This document shows, piece after piece, positions 51,624 to 60,188 of a stretch of 64,000 nucleotides of DNA. The DNA comes from Ruminococcus sp. Its GTDB lineage: Bacteria; Bacillota_A; Clostridia; Oscillospirales; Ruminococcaceae. The position numbers and the translations under genes were made by a program. Every line of letters begins with the position of its first letter. Position 1 is the stretch's first letter. The notes beneath the pieces are model-generated. The model made no database searches. It saw only the letters and a list, made by a program, of their open reading frames with translations, and had not been told where the DNA came from. The stretch is from contig JAFXRZ010000006.1 in assembly GCA_017536105.1 (NCBI GenBank), positions 363,857-427,856 of the forward strand, read 5' to 3'.

Positions 51624-51785
51624 TTACCTGGGAAGACCCGGGATATGATAGACCTCACACATCTTGCGGACATAGTCATCGATATTGTCCTTTGTGTACT
51701 CGCCGCCGTAATGGGTCAGGTAATAAACGGCAGAGATAATTGCGATACACACAAGGATCGACCTGCGGATAATCTTATTTACCAT
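51624..51785 (-). CDS. Small membrane protein, 53 residues
   Basis: A short open frame 21 bp after coaBC and 12 bp before the next membrane gene. The N-terminus is basic, residues 5-22 are hydrophobic (IIRRSILVCIAIISAVYYL), and a polar tail ends in HIPGLPR. An AAAGGTCT site precedes the ATG. The tight fit between two genes on the same strand supports it; no homologue was recognised. Confidence 0.6.
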   Translation of the reverse strand: MVNKIIRRSILVCIAIISAVYYLTHYGGEYTKDNIDDYVRKMCEVYHIPGLPR

Positions 51786-51806
51786 TATAAGACCTTTTCC
51801 GGCAGC

Positions 51807-52994
51807 TTACAGCGACAGCAGCTTGTCGAGGACCTTATGGGCTGCTTCGTCCTTGGAGAGCTTAGGCAGCTCCTCGGTGTCAGCGGCTGTGATAAGGGTC
51901 AGGACGTTGGTATCCACTCCGAAGCCTGCTCCCTCTGTGCGGAGGCTGTTGGCGCAGATCATATCGCAGTTCTTGCGTTCGAGCTTGCCGCGGGAGTTTT
52001 CGATGACGTTGTCGGTCTCCATGGAGAAGCCGCAGAGCTTCTGCCCTGCTCTCTTGCTCTCGCCCAGGGCTTTGAGGATGTCCTTCGTCTTCCTGAGTGG
52101 GATGCTGAGAACTGCATCTGTTTTCTTGATCTTGCTGTCGGCTGTGGTCTCGGGGGTGAAATCCGCAACTGCAGCGGCTTTGATGATGAAGTCCTGCTCT
52201 GCCGCACGGCTCATGACGGCTTCGTACATCTCATCGGCAGTACCCACGGGGACTATCTCGCAGAACATGGGAAGGTCGGCTTCGACGTGTCCGCAGACGA
52301 GAGTTACCTGAGCTCCGCGCCTTGAAGCTGCCTTTGCGAGGGCTATGCCCATTTTGCCGCTGGAATGGTTGGTGATGAAGCGGACGGGGTCGATAGGCTC
52401 TCTCGTAGCTCCGGCCGTGACAAGGACTTTCTTTCCGGCCAGGTCTTTTTCATAAGCGATCTCCTGTATGATATGCTCGACAAGGACGTTTTCGTCAGGC
52501 ATCCTGCCGTCGCCGATATCGCCGTTTGCAAGCATACCGTTATCAGGGGTTATTATCCCGTAGCCGTAGGATGCAAGCTTTTTAATGTTGTCCTCGACTA
52601 TGGGGTTATGGAGCATATTGTGGTTCATGGCCGGCGAGATGAGCTTTTTGCAGGGACAGGCCATAACGGTGGTGGTCAGCATATCGTCTGCGATGCCTGC
52701 GGCTATCTTGCCTATGACGTTTGCCGAAGCCGGAGCAACAAGGACGATATCCGCCGCCTTTGCAAGGGCAACGTGTTCGACGCTGTACTGAAAATTGCGG
52801 TCGAAGGTGTCGATAAGGCACTTGTGTCCCGTTAAGCTCTCGAAGGTTATGGGGTTTATGAACTGTGCTGCGTTTTTGGTCATGAGCACCTGGACGTCTG
52901 CACCCAGCTTGATGAGCTGTCTTGCGACGTTGGGCATCTTATAAGCGGCTATAGAGCCGGTGACGCCTATAACTGCGGTCTTTCCTTTCAGCAT
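51807..52994 (-). CDS. coaBC: Bifunctional phosphopantothenoylcysteine decarboxylase / phosphopantothenate-cysteine ligase
   Basis: A 395-residue fusion. The N-terminal flavoprotein half (CoaC) has GVTGSIAAYK, the catalytic His in YSVEHVALAK, the PASANVIGKIA loop and PAMNHNM. The C-terminal half (CoaB) starts KVLVTAGATREPIDPVRFITNHSSGKMG, with KIKKTD as the dimer/catalytic Lys strand. It turns 4'-phosphopantothenate plus Cys into 4'-phosphopantetheine. GGAGG precedes the ATG. It diverges from panT and coaX, which supply its substrate. Confidence 0.95.
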   Translation of the reverse strand: MLKGKTAVIGVTGSIAAYKMPNVARQLIKLGADVQVLMTKNAAQFINPITFESLTGHKCLIDTFDRNFQYSVEHVALAKAADIVLVAPASANVIGKIAAGIADDMLTTTVMACPCKKLISPAMNHNMLHNPIVEDNIKKLASYGYGIITPDNGMLANGDIGDGRMPDENVLVEHIIQEIAYEKDLAGKKVLVTAGATREPIDPVRFITNHSSGKMGIALAKAASRRGAQVTLVCGHVEADLPMFCEIVPVGTADEMYEAVMSRAAEQDFIIKAAAVADFTPETTADSKIKKTDAVLSIPLRKTKDILKALGESKRAGQKLCGFSMETDNVIENSRGKLERKNCDMICANSLRTEGAGFGVDTNVLTLITAADTEELPKLSKDEAAHKVLDKLLSL

Positions 52995-53038
52995 TTGTTA
53001 ATTCCTCCAAATACAAGATAAAAATTCCGTACATTTTA

Positions 53039-53096
53039 ATTATAACACAGATTTTCCAAAAAAGATATAGCTTTTTAAAATTTTTTATGATATAAT
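53039..53096. promoter_or_regulatory. Divergent promoters of coaBC and panT
   Basis: Minus strand: TATAAT at 53044-53039 with TGt, for coaBC. Plus strand: TATAAT at 53091-53096 with TGa, for panT. Neither has a good -35, so both rely on the extended -10. The two -10 boxes are 46 bp apart. Confidence 0.6.
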
Positions 53097-53246
53097 ATCT
53101 GCGGTGACAAACTAAGGTTTTCCGCAGATGTTCCCGAGCGGATATTGCGCTGCAAGTCCGACCGGAAAGGGGCATGGAAAGCCAGAGCTGTCCCGTTGTA
53201 TTGTATCCCGGGAGATCCGGGAATAATAGCAAAGGAGGTTTTCATT
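53097..53246 (+). promoter_or_regulatory. panT leader with inverted repeat and hairpins
   Basis: About 145 nt before panT. An 8-bp inverted repeat ATCTGCGG / CCGCAGAT (53097-53104, 53122-53129) starts right after the -10. A stem TCCCGG / CCGGGA (53208-53224) lies just before the AAAGGAGG site. A possible 32-codon upstream frame runs from ATG 53128 to TAA TAG at 53224-53229. I recognise no known riboswitch. Confidence 0.4.
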
Positions 53247-53879
53247 ATGAAAACAAAAGAAAAAAGCAAAAAGATCTTCAATCTTCGTCAGCTGACTATC
53301 CTGGGACTTATGTCGGCGCTGGTGTTCATCTTCTCCTACACGCCCATAGGCTCTATACCCATAGGCCCTCTGGTAATTACGCTGAACATCATCCCCATAG
53401 CCATCGCGGCTGTTGCCTGCGGTGTTCCCGGAGGAGCTATAATCGGCGGTCTGTTCGGACTTATGAGCTTCTTCCAGTGCCTGGGCTTCGGAGTTCCCAG
53501 CGCTATGGGAGCCATACTCTTTGACATCAATCCCGTACTTGCCTTCATCCAGCGCTTTGTACCCCGTGTGCTGGACGGCATCATCGCAGGCTACGCCTTC
53601 AAGATAACCAAGGGCATCTCGAGGAACAACACGGTCTCCTGTGCGGTGACGGGCTTCTGCTCGGCATTCTTCAACACCCTGCTCTTCATGACGGCTCTGA
53701 TACTCTGCTTCGGCTACACCGATTATCTGAAAGGGCTTATCGACGGCAGGAACATTTTCGTGTTCGTTGTGACCTTCGTGGGAGTGAACGCTCTTGTGGA
53801 AATGGCAGCTTCCACCCTTGTTACTGCGGCTGTGGGGACAGCGCTTTTCAAGGCAAGGCTCATTCCGGAAAAGAAATGA
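53247..53879 (+). CDS. panT: ECF transporter substrate-binding component, probably pantothenate
   Basis: A 210-residue membrane protein with six transmembrane segments and the S-component start LRQLTILGLMSALVFIFSYTPIGSIPIGPL. The GxxGGxxxGxxxGLMSFFQ pattern in segment 3 is typical. Its position between coaBC and coaX supports pantothenate as substrate, as for PanT. S components work with a shared energising module (EcfA, EcfA', EcfT) encoded elsewhere. The ATG at 53247 follows AAAGGAGG; longer frames enter the leader. coaX starts 24 bp after its stop. Confidence 0.85.
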   Translation: MKTKEKSKKIFNLRQLTILGLMSALVFIFSYTPIGSIPIGPLVITLNIIPIAIAAVACGVPGGAIIGGLFGLMSFFQCLGFGVPSAMGAILFDINPVLAFIQRFVPRVLDGIIAGYAFKITKGISRNNTVSCAVTGFCSAFFNTLLFMTALILCFGYTDYLKGLIDGRNIFVFVVTFVGVNALVEMAASTLVTAAVGTALFKARLIPEKK

Positions 53880-53903
53880 TCTTAAATACGAGGAGAGAAT
53901 GAT

Positions 53904-54671
53904 ATGCTTCTTGCGATAGACATCGGAAACACAAATATAGTGTTCGGCTGCTTTGACGGCGAGGAGATACTTTTCCGCGAACGTGCGGCGACTTCTCACC
54001 GTTCCACCGACCTCGAATACGCGAACATAATGCTTGCGGCACTCAAGCTGCATGATATCGATGCCAAGGAGATAACCGGCGCTGCTATATCGTCGGTGGT
54101 GCCTTCGGTGACGGCGATAATGAAGAAAGCCGTTGAAAAGCTGGCTGACGTTAAAGTCATGGTTGTGGGGCCCGGGATAAAGACGGGACTCAGCATACTG
54201 ATCGACAACCCGGCACAGCTGGGCAGCGATCTCGTTGTGGGAGCAGTTGCCAGCATGAACGAATATCCCCTGCCGCTGATCGTCATAGACCTTGGAACGG
54301 CGACGACTTTCTCGGTGATAAACGAGAAGAAGGATTTTATCGGCGGTATAATCATGACGGGTATGGCTGTTTCCAGCGATGCTCTCACCAACAAGACAGC
54401 ACAGCTGCCGAGGATAGCTTTTGAAGCTCCGAAGAAGGTCATCGGCACCAACACCGTTGACTCAATGAAGAGCGGTATAATGTTCGGCACGGCAAGCACC
54501 ATTGACGGCATGATAGAACGCATCGAGGCGGAGCTTGGGCAGAGATGCACGGTGATAGCCACCGGCGGACTTGCAGGCACGGTGATTCCTCTCTGCAAGA
54601 GGGATATTATCCTTGATGATGACCTGCTGCTGAAAGGGCTGCTGTTCATTTACAACAAGAACAACAAGTAA
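53904..54671 (+). CDS. coaX: Type III pantothenate kinase
   Basis: A 255-residue ASKHA-fold kinase. AIDIGNTNIVFGCFDG is the phosphate-1 loop, SSVVPSVT follows, IDNPAQLGSDLVVGAVA carries the pantothenate site, and VIDLGTATTFSVI is the phosphate-2 loop with the catalytic Asp. ATGGLAG closes the adenosine site. It phosphorylates pantothenate, needs a monovalent cation and is insensitive to CoA feedback. It follows panT in an operon and ends at a strong terminator. Confidence 0.95.
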   Translation: MLLAIDIGNTNIVFGCFDGEEILFRERAATSHRSTDLEYANIMLAALKLHDIDAKEITGAAISSVVPSVTAIMKKAVEKLADVKVMVVGPGIKTGLSILIDNPAQLGSDLVVGAVASMNEYPLPLIVIDLGTATTFSVINEKKDFIGGIIMTGMAVSSDALTNKTAQLPRIAFEAPKKVIGTNTVDSMKSGIMFGTASTIDGMIERIEAELGQRCTVIATGGLAGTVIPLCKRDIILDDDLLLKGLLFIYNKNNK

Positions 54672-54675
54672 CGAC

Positions 54676-54715
54676 AAAGGCAATACCAAAGCGAGATGCT
54701 TTGCGTATTGCCTTT
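54676..54715 (+). terminator. Terminator of the panT-coaX operon
   Basis: A two-part stem AAAGGCAATA / TATTGCCTTT with inner CAAAGC / GCTTTG, followed by seven Ts, 5 bp after the coaX stop. Confidence 0.9.
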
Positions 54716-54732
54716 TTTTCTTTTTTACAAAA

Positions 54733-55339
54733 GTGTTTCTAAGATAAATCAGAATTTGTCGGTGCCCCGACAGGGCAATTCGCGTCGGCGCGTGGTCTCC
54801 ACGCGCTTGCTGCTGCGAAAAACAGCTTTTGTGGTCGCGGTTTTTCACTCGATTTAGTTAGATAAATCAGAATTTGTTATCTTCTCCTTACCGCTTTAAT
54901 AAAACTAACACTTATAAATAGCATTAGTGCTGCAAGTAAATCTGATGCTATTAACTGCCCAATAGCCACTGATGGTATAGGTTCAAGTGGCCAAGGCTCA
55001 ATAAACGTTGCAAGGCAGGCTCGAAACAGCCATACTACGGTAAGAAAATAATAAAAGAATATGACCTCTTTATTTAATTTTAACGCCCGCTTGCCAAGAA
55101 TTATCAACATAACACTTAACCCAAACAGCAACAGTGAAAAGCAATAATTTGTATAATCTATCCCAACTACGAGGTTTTTATATTGCATTGGTAAATAATC
55201 ATACCACTGAAACATCCACGGTACAAAAAAATGCCACAGTCCTACCAAAGCACTTGTTATAACTGTAATATAGTATATAGCACGAACGCCCTTTTTCATA
55301 CGTATTACCTCACAAATTCCGATTTATCTTATTTAAAAC
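54733..55339. mobile_element. Inverted-repeat-bounded AT-rich segment with one gene
   Basis: The ends carry inverted copies of AAGATAAATCAGAATTTGT (left, 54741-54759; right, 55312-55330 with one A-to-G change), and similarity continues outward through GTGTTT. A third copy in left orientation (54861-54877) sits at the end of the enclosed gene. Between the two left copies lie ~100 GC-rich bases with small hairpins (GCGCGTGG / CCACGCGC). The gene inside is much richer in A and T than all neighbours. No transposase is present. Confidence 0.6.
54877..55299 (-). CDS. Hypothetical four-helix membrane protein in an inverted-repeat cassette
   Basis: A 140-residue protein with four hydrophobic segments (about 8-28, 45-68, 78-98, 110-135) and a short basic end (KAVRRR). 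No family was recognised with confidence; the spacing resembles small uncharacterised membrane proteins of Firmicutes. The codons favour A/T endings (ATT, TTA, AAT, ATA), unlike the neighbours, which favour ATC, CTG, AAC. The stop codon overlaps an internal copy of the inverted repeat, and the start is 12 bp from the right copy. Transfer from a lower-GC host is likely. Confidence 0.7.
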   Translation of the reverse strand: MKKGVRAIYYITVITSALVGLWHFFVPWMFQWYDYLPMQYKNLVVGIDYTNYCFSLLLFGLSVMLIILGKRALKLNKEVIFFYYFLTVVWLFRACLATFIEPWPLEPIPSVAIGQLIASDLLAALMLFISVSFIKAVRRR

Positions 55340-55364
55340 ACAAAAGTAAAAAGGGACTTTTGTT

Positions 55365-56504
55365 TTATGTTTCAGTGAGTTTTATGAAAGCGGAAAAGTC
55401 GCTTTTGTGAGAAAAATCTTCCGTTCCGAGGGAACGCAGGAGGGTTGCTTTTTCCTCTATCGCTGCCGTGCGATTCGCTTCGGGGGATGATGCTGCGAGC
55501 TCGGAGAGCTTTGTGGAAAGAGGAAGAGTCGGCTTTGCGGCAGAAAGGAGAGAAGCTCCCCGGCTGTTGAAGGCTATGGGCCTGATATATGAGGGGGATG
55601 TTATGTCCTCTGCTTTCACCCCAAGAGCAAGGTGGAGGACTGCACGCCTAAGCCTTGCGTGAGTGATGTTCTTCGACTTCACGGCTACGATGAACTCTTC
55701 CGCCGACCCGGGGCAGCTGCGCTTTGCCTTGATGAACCTGTCGGCAAGGGGCTCGTCAACATCGGGCAGAGCAAGGAAGTCTTCCTTCTCCGCCGAGAAG
55801 AGGCTGTAAAGCAGGAGCCTGTCGAGGCGGCTCATATCGCAGGGATCGGGCAGGACTTCAGGGACGAATGCCGAGATATCCTTACCTTGCTGCATTAAAG
55901 AGCGTATCTCCGTTGCGGATGTGATGCTGTCGGATGCCGGTCCTCTAAGGACAGGGGTGGGGCTGCACCAGGGCATGAGCCGGGTCAGGGCACGGCAGTA
56001 TTCAATGCCGAGGATCGAATTTGGGCTCTGCATGGCAAGGGCTGCTCTGCTGCCGTAGAGTTCCGATGCGGCTTCGGCAACAGCGGCAGGATAGCTTTTC
56101 CCCTGAGAAAGCAGGGCTCTCACGGCATTGCTGTCCCGAAGCTCGTCGGCTGCCTTTGCCGCCAGTTTCAGGGCTTCGAGGTCGTCGGTCTCGCTGCCGA
56201 AGACCAGCATATCCACTGTTCCTTCGCCCAGAGCCGCAAAAATCCCTACGGCTGAACGGGCAAAGACCTCGGCGTTGGAGCAGGAAAAAGGCGCAGGGAG
56301 CTCCAGCACGATATCAGCGCCTGCTCTGAGGGCTGCCTGTGCTCTTTCGTACTTATCCCAGACCGCAAGCCTGCCCCTCTGGACAGCCGAGCCGCTCATT
56401 ACCACGGCGACGCAGTCTGCTCCAAGGGTACGTGCTTTCTGCAATATAAGTTTGTGTCCGTTATGCAGAGGGTCGAACTCCGCAACTATACCTGCTGTTA
56501 TCAT
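55365..56504 (-). CDS. tmcAL: tRNA(Met) cytidine acetate ligase (HIGH-type nucleotidyltransferase)
   Basis: A 379-residue protein of the former DUF795 family. The N-terminal HIGH-type motif is GIVAEFDPLHNGHKLILQKAR, then VVMSGSAVQRGRLAVWDKYERAQAAL, LELPAPFSCSNAEVFA and SPNSILGIEYCRAL. TmcAL uses acetate and ATP to make N4-acetylcytidine at the wobble position of elongator tRNA(Met). It is the only recognised acetate-using enzyme next to ackA, which diverges from it. The ATG at 56504 follows TGGAGC. A hairpin ACAAAAGT / ACTTTTGT follows the stop. Confidence 0.92.
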   Translation of the reverse strand: MITAGIVAEFDPLHNGHKLILQKARTLGADCVAVVMSGSAVQRGRLAVWDKYERAQAALRAGADIVLELPAPFSCSNAEVFARSAVGIFAALGEGTVDMLVFGSETDDLEALKLAAKAADELRDSNAVRALLSQGKSYPAAVAEAASELYGSRAALAMQSPNSILGIEYCRALTRLMPWCSPTPVLRGPASDSITSATEIRSLMQQGKDISAFVPEVLPDPCDMSRLDRLLLYSLFSAEKEDFLALPDVDEPLADRFIKAKRSCPGSAEEFIVAVKSKNITHARLRRAVLHLALGVKAEDITSPSYIRPIAFNSRGASLLSAAKPTLPLSTKLSELAASSPEANRTAAIEEKATLLRSLGTEDFSHKSDFSAFIKLTET

Positions 56505-56561
56505 TTTTATGCTCCATATATGATAAAATTTAAAAAAATGTTGAAAATTGCTCTCCGGCAC

Positions 56562-56590
56562 TTGAAATCGGTGATACTATTTGATATAAT
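56562..56590 (+). promoter_or_regulatory. Promoter of ackA
   Basis: TTGAAA, 17 bp, then TATAAT with an extended TGa. The predicted leader is about 60 nt. Confidence 0.8.
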
Positions 56591-56656
56591 ATATTGTATA
56601 AAATTATGCCCCGGTTGTCAAGTAGGGGCAGAAACTATCGAAAGGAATGTATCAAT

Positions 56657-57856
56657 ATGAAAATTCTTGTAGTAAATGCCGGCTCTTCCTCGCTGAAATA
56701 TCAGCTCCTCGACATGACAGACGAATCTGTTATCGCAAAGGGCAACTGCGACAGGATCGGCATTGACGGACATATCTCGGCCAAGACCGGCGACGGCAGG
56801 ATCCTTGAGGCAAACTGCAGCTTCCCCACCCACACCGAGGCTTTTGAGAAGCTCGTTGATGTGCTGACCAAGGGAGATACAAAGGTCATCGACTCCATGT
56901 CGGAGATCTCGGCTGTGGGACACAGAGTTGTTCACGGCGGCGAGGACTTCAAGGAGACCTGCATAGCAGACGACGCTGTTATCGACAGGATAGACGAGCT
57001 TGCAGAGCTTGCTCCCGTACACAATCATCCTCACGCTCTTGCGCTTCGCGCCTGCAAGAAGGTACTGCCCGAGGGTACTCCTCAGGTTACTGTATTTGAC
57101 ACGGCTTTCCACCAGACAATGCCCGCAAAGGCTTATATGTACGGTCTGCCCTACGAGGATTACGAGGAACTTCACGTAAGAAAATACGGCTTCCACGGCA
57201 CATCCCACAGATTTGTTTCTGCTGCTCTGGCAAAGGCTATGGGCAAGGACATCAAGGATCTCAAGATCGTTTCCTGCCACCTGGGCAACGGCTCGTCCAT
57301 CACGGCTGTTCAGGGCGGCAAGAGCGTGGACACGACAATGGGCTTCACTCCCCTTGACGGCGTTGTAATGGGAACAAGATCGGGTGCTGTCGATCCTTCG
57401 GCTGTTACCTACGTTGCCGAAAAGCGCGGTCTCTCCCTCAAGGAAATGAGCGACTACATGAACAAGAAGTCCGGCTTCCTGGGAGTTTCGGGCGTTTCCT
57501 CCGACAACCGCAACATCACCGCTGCGGCAAAGGAAGGCAACAAGAGGGCTCAGCTGGTTTCCGAGATGCTGGTTTACCAGATCAAGAAGTACATCGGAAG
57601 CTACGCAGCTGCCATGAACGGACTTGACGCCGTTCTCTTCACAGGCGGCATCGGCGAGAACAGCTTTGACGTAAGAGAGAATGTCTGCGCAGATATGGAC
57701 TTCCTGGGCATCAAGCTGGACAAGGATGTAAACGACGGGCTCCGCGGCAAGCTGGCAAAGATCTCTGCTGCCGATTCCAAGGTTGAAGTCTGGGTAGTTC
57801 CCACCAACGAGGAGCTGCTCATAGCAAGAGACACGCTTGCAATGGTAAGCAAGTAA
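56657..57856 (+). CDS. ackA: Acetate kinase
   Basis: A 399-residue ASKHA-fold kinase. NAGSSSLKYQL opens it; SAVGHRVVHGG, DTAFHQTMP, YGFHGTSHR and HLGNGSSITAVQGGKSVDTTMG carry the catalytic His, Arg and Asp residues, and FTGGIGENS closes the adenosine site. It makes ATP and acetate from acetyl phosphate in fermentation. Codon use is strongly biased, fitting high expression. No phosphotransacetylase gene is adjacent. The ATG at 56657 follows AAAGGAATG. Confidence 0.97.
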   Translation: MKILVVNAGSSSLKYQLLDMTDESVIAKGNCDRIGIDGHISAKTGDGRILEANCSFPTHTEAFEKLVDVLTKGDTKVIDSMSEISAVGHRVVHGGEDFKETCIADDAVIDRIDELAELAPVHNHPHALALRACKKVLPEGTPQVTVFDTAFHQTMPAKAYMYGLPYEDYEELHVRKYGFHGTSHRFVSAALAKAMGKDIKDLKIVSCHLGNGSSITAVQGGKSVDTTMGFTPLDGVVMGTRSGAVDPSAVTYVAEKRGLSLKEMSDYMNKKSGFLGVSGVSSDNRNITAAAKEGNKRAQLVSEMLVYQIKKYIGSYAAAMNGLDAVLFTGGIGENSFDVRENVCADMDFLGIKLDKDVNDGLRGKLAKISAADSKVEVWVVPTNEELLIARDTLAMVSK

Positions 57857-57954
57857 GTCAAGCAAATAAGTTAAGATAACCGGTAGGGCGTCTGATCTGT
57901 AAACAGGCGCCCTTGAAACTGGATCACTATATCCCCTGCACATCGAGGTTTGAT

Positions 57955-58920
57955 ATGAAAGACAAAAACGAGCGGCTGATCCCCGACGAGGATTACGAAT
58001 ACGAAAAACATCTTGCCGACATCGAACGTGAACGGAGAGAAGCTCTTGAACGTGCCGAGGCTGAGGCTGAGGCCGAGCGCAAGGCTTACGAAAAGGAGCA
58101 GAGACGTCTGAGAGATCAGCAGATAGCTGCCGACAGAATCGAGCTGATGAAGCTCAAAAGCGGCGTTATCGAAGAATCGGAGACTATCAAGGAAGTCCAC
58201 GAGGAAGCCCGGGTGCTGACCACTAAGGAGAAGATCTCGAACTTCATCTACCACAACAAGATAGCCATTATCTTTGTGGTGTTCCTTATCGTTACTGTGA
58301 CGATAATCGTTGTTGATATGCTGAAAAGAGACTCGCCGGACATGAGGATAATGATGATCGCGGACAACGGCCTTGCTTTCAGGAAGGACGAGCTTGAAGA
58401 ATTCTTCGAGAAATACTGCGATGACCTTAACGGCGACGGCAAAGTGGTCGTAGAGGTCATGATACTCCCCATAAACGAGAACAGCAGGGATTATCAGTCC
58501 CAGCAGAGCTACAACACGAAATACATGGCGGAGCTGCAGGAAGGCGATATCATCATCGTTATAACCGACACCAACACCGACCCCTACTACACGCAGCCCC
58601 TTGCAGTCGATCTTGACACCCTGTTCCCGGGGAAGGAAGAGTATTTCGACAAGCTGGGCTTCAAGATGAACTTCTCTTTCTTAGCTGACGAGCTGAAATA
58701 CGAGGAGATGCCCAACGACATACACCTGGGCATGAGAGCCCCGATGAAGACCCTGGGTGACTCGAAGGAGGATATGCAGAAGAACTTTGACGAAGCACTC
58801 GTTGTGGTGGAGAGGATAGTTGACGACCTGACCACAAGAGCCAAGGAGACCAACGATCCGGGACTGAGCACAGAGCCTTCGAGCAGAGCGGATACAAGCA
58901 GCGATGCAAGCAGCAAATAA
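57955..58920 (+). CDS. Coiled-coil single-pass membrane protein
   Basis: A 321-residue protein. Residues 1-85 are highly charged and helical (repeated E/R/A/K, e.g. RERREALERAEAEAEAERKA), a probable cytoplasmic coiled coil. A transmembrane segment follows at about 103-123. The extracytoplasmic ~200 residues begin SPDMRIMMIADNGLAFRKDELEEFFEKYC and end in a Ser/Thr/Asp tail. The ATG at 57955 follows GAGGTTTG; 57913 is an unsupported earlier ATG. No known family. A terminator follows. Confidence 0.75.
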   Translation: MKDKNERLIPDEDYEYEKHLADIERERREALERAEAEAEAERKAYEKEQRRLRDQQIAADRIELMKLKSGVIEESETIKEVHEEARVLTTKEKISNFIYHNKIAIIFVVFLIVTVTIIVVDMLKRDSPDMRIMMIADNGLAFRKDELEEFFEKYCDDLNGDGKVVVEVMILPINENSRDYQSQQSYNTKYMAELQEGDIIIVITDTNTDPYYTQPLAVDLDTLFPGKEEYFDKLGFKMNFSFLADELKYEEMPNDIHLGMRAPMKTLGDSKEDMQKNFDEALVVVERIVDDLTTRAKETNDPGLSTEPSSRADTSSDASSK

Positions 58921-58926
58921 ATAATC

Positions 58927-58955
58927 ACGGCAGGCGAATTTGCTTCGTCTGCCGT
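58927..58955. terminator. Terminator between convergent genes
   Basis: A 12-bp stem ACGGCAGGCGAA / TTCGTCTGCCGT (one wobble) followed by TTTT on the plus strand, just after the stop at 58920. Confidence 0.85.
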
Positions 58956-58970
58956 TTTTAGTTACTGCCT

Positions 58971-60044
58971 TTATTTGCGTGTGTTCTTCGATGATCTTAT
59001 TTTTCTGCGCCGGCGCTCGGATCTGTTCTTGATCCAGTAGATGACGATTATCAGTGCGATAATGAGCACCGCAAGGGTCACGAGCAGAGCCGGCATAAGG
59101 GTCTTGCGAAGCTCGCTCATCCCGTCGGCTCGTGAGGAGCTGCTGTCGGCTTTGGAGACCGCTGCCGCAGGCTTGTCCTCGGAAGCTTCGTCGGGCTGTG
59201 TATCCTCGGGGTCAGTCTGTGCAGGTGTGGTCCGGGTATCTTCGGAGCTTTCCTGCTCTGTGCTTTCCGGCTGAGAGGTCTCGTCCCCGGAAGGCTCGGT
59301 GCTTTCGGTCTCGTCCTCGGAGCTTTCGTCAGGTGCAGGCTCGCGCTTTATGCTTATATAATATGTACGCTCGTTGCCGTCGGCGTCGATGACCTTTATC
59401 TCCTTGGGCTTTTCGCTGTCCAGGTCCCAGAATCTGAGGTCGTCGGGCTGGATGGTATCGCTTTCGGAAAGAGCCTGTGCCGTGAACTTGACGTATTGGA
59501 CGTCGCTTTCCACATTTAGGACATAGTCGTAGATATCCTGAGAGAATGCAGGCAAAAGCTCGCCGTCAGAGGGGACAAGAGAAACGAGGACACCGCCCTC
59601 ACGCGCGGTGATGTTCACGGTTGCGGAAAATTCCGGGGCTGCGAGGCGTGTTTCGTCCTCGGCAAAGGCTTCGCCGCTGAAGGAGAATTTACAGGCACCC
59701 TCGGAAACTGCGGTAAAGGTGAAGGTCAGCTCGGCATTATATATGGTCTCGCCTTCGGAAGAAAAGCTGACGGCAAGTCCGCCGCCGCTGCCCTCCGAGA
59801 CGCAGTTGCTTGAAACGAAGGAGGCTGTATCGTCGTAAAACAGCGAGCCTGTGACTTTGCTTAAAGGCGTCGGGGTATGTATCTTTACGGTGACATCGAA
59901 GGTCTTTCCCAGAGCAACGCTTGAGGGAGCTATCATTGAAGAAGTGTCGGCAGCGGAAGCGCTTGGGACGACCGCCAGAAGCAGCAGGCAAACAAGCAGC
60001 GCAGCTGCAAGATATTTCAGCTCCCGCCTGATAATATATGCCAT
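58971..60044 (-). CDS. Cohesin-like, membrane-anchored surface protein
   Basis: A 357-residue protein: a signal peptide ending ASAADTS, then a ~125-residue domain with APSSVALGKTFDVTVKIHT, LSKVTGSLFYD and LTFTFTAVSEGACKFSFSG, the beta-jelly pattern of cohesin domains. A ~80-residue cadherin-like beta-sandwich follows (SDGELLPAFSQDIYDYVLNVESDV, YYISIKRE), then a Ser/Glu/Pro/Thr linker, one transmembrane helix and a basic tail (RRRRKIRSSKNTRK). Cohesins in ruminococci bind dockerins of cellulosomal enzymes, but such domains also occur outside cellulosomes. The ATG at 60044 follows AAAGGAGG. Confidence 0.78.
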   Translation of the reverse strand: MAYIIRRELKYLAAALLVCLLLLAVVPSASAADTSSMIAPSSVALGKTFDVTVKIHTPTPLSKVTGSLFYDDTASFVSSNCVSEGSGGGLAVSFSSEGETIYNAELTFTFTAVSEGACKFSFSGEAFAEDETRLAAPEFSATVNITAREGGVLVSLVPSDGELLPAFSQDIYDYVLNVESDVQYVKFTAQALSESDTIQPDDLRFWDLDSEKPKEIKVIDADGNERTYYISIKREPAPDESSEDETESTEPSGDETSQPESTEQESSEDTRTTPAQTDPEDTQPDEASEDKPAAAVSKADSSSSRADGMSELRKTLMPALLVTLAVLIIALIIVIYWIKNRSERRRRKIRSSKNTRK

Positions 60045-60146
60045 TTCAGACCTCCTTTCCGAGCATGGTCGGTTTTCGCATATATTATAGTACAATTTTC
60101 CAAATAAGTCAAGTAGGGAAAGATCTTCAGCCAAAAGCCGGAAAAA

Positions 60147-60175
60147 AGCCTGACATTTCATTTCAATGCCAGGCT
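60147..60175 (-). terminator. Terminator of the ABC transporter operon
   Basis: On the minus strand AGCCTGGCAT pairs with ATGTCAGGCT (small mismatch) and is followed by TTTTTTCC, 14 bp after the ATPase stop. Confidence 0.8.
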
Positions 60176-60188
60176 GTATTTCGGCGTA

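Noticed and set aside
57889..57914. Hairpin after ackA as a terminator
   Set aside because: AGGGCGTCTG / CAGGCGCCCT can pair, but no T-run follows and the next gene is close on the same strand, so readthrough is as likely as termination.
56618..57943. Minus-strand open frame of 441 codons
   Set aside because: It lies entirely across ackA. The acetate kinase frame is unmistakable, so the antisense frame is a by-product of its codon bias.
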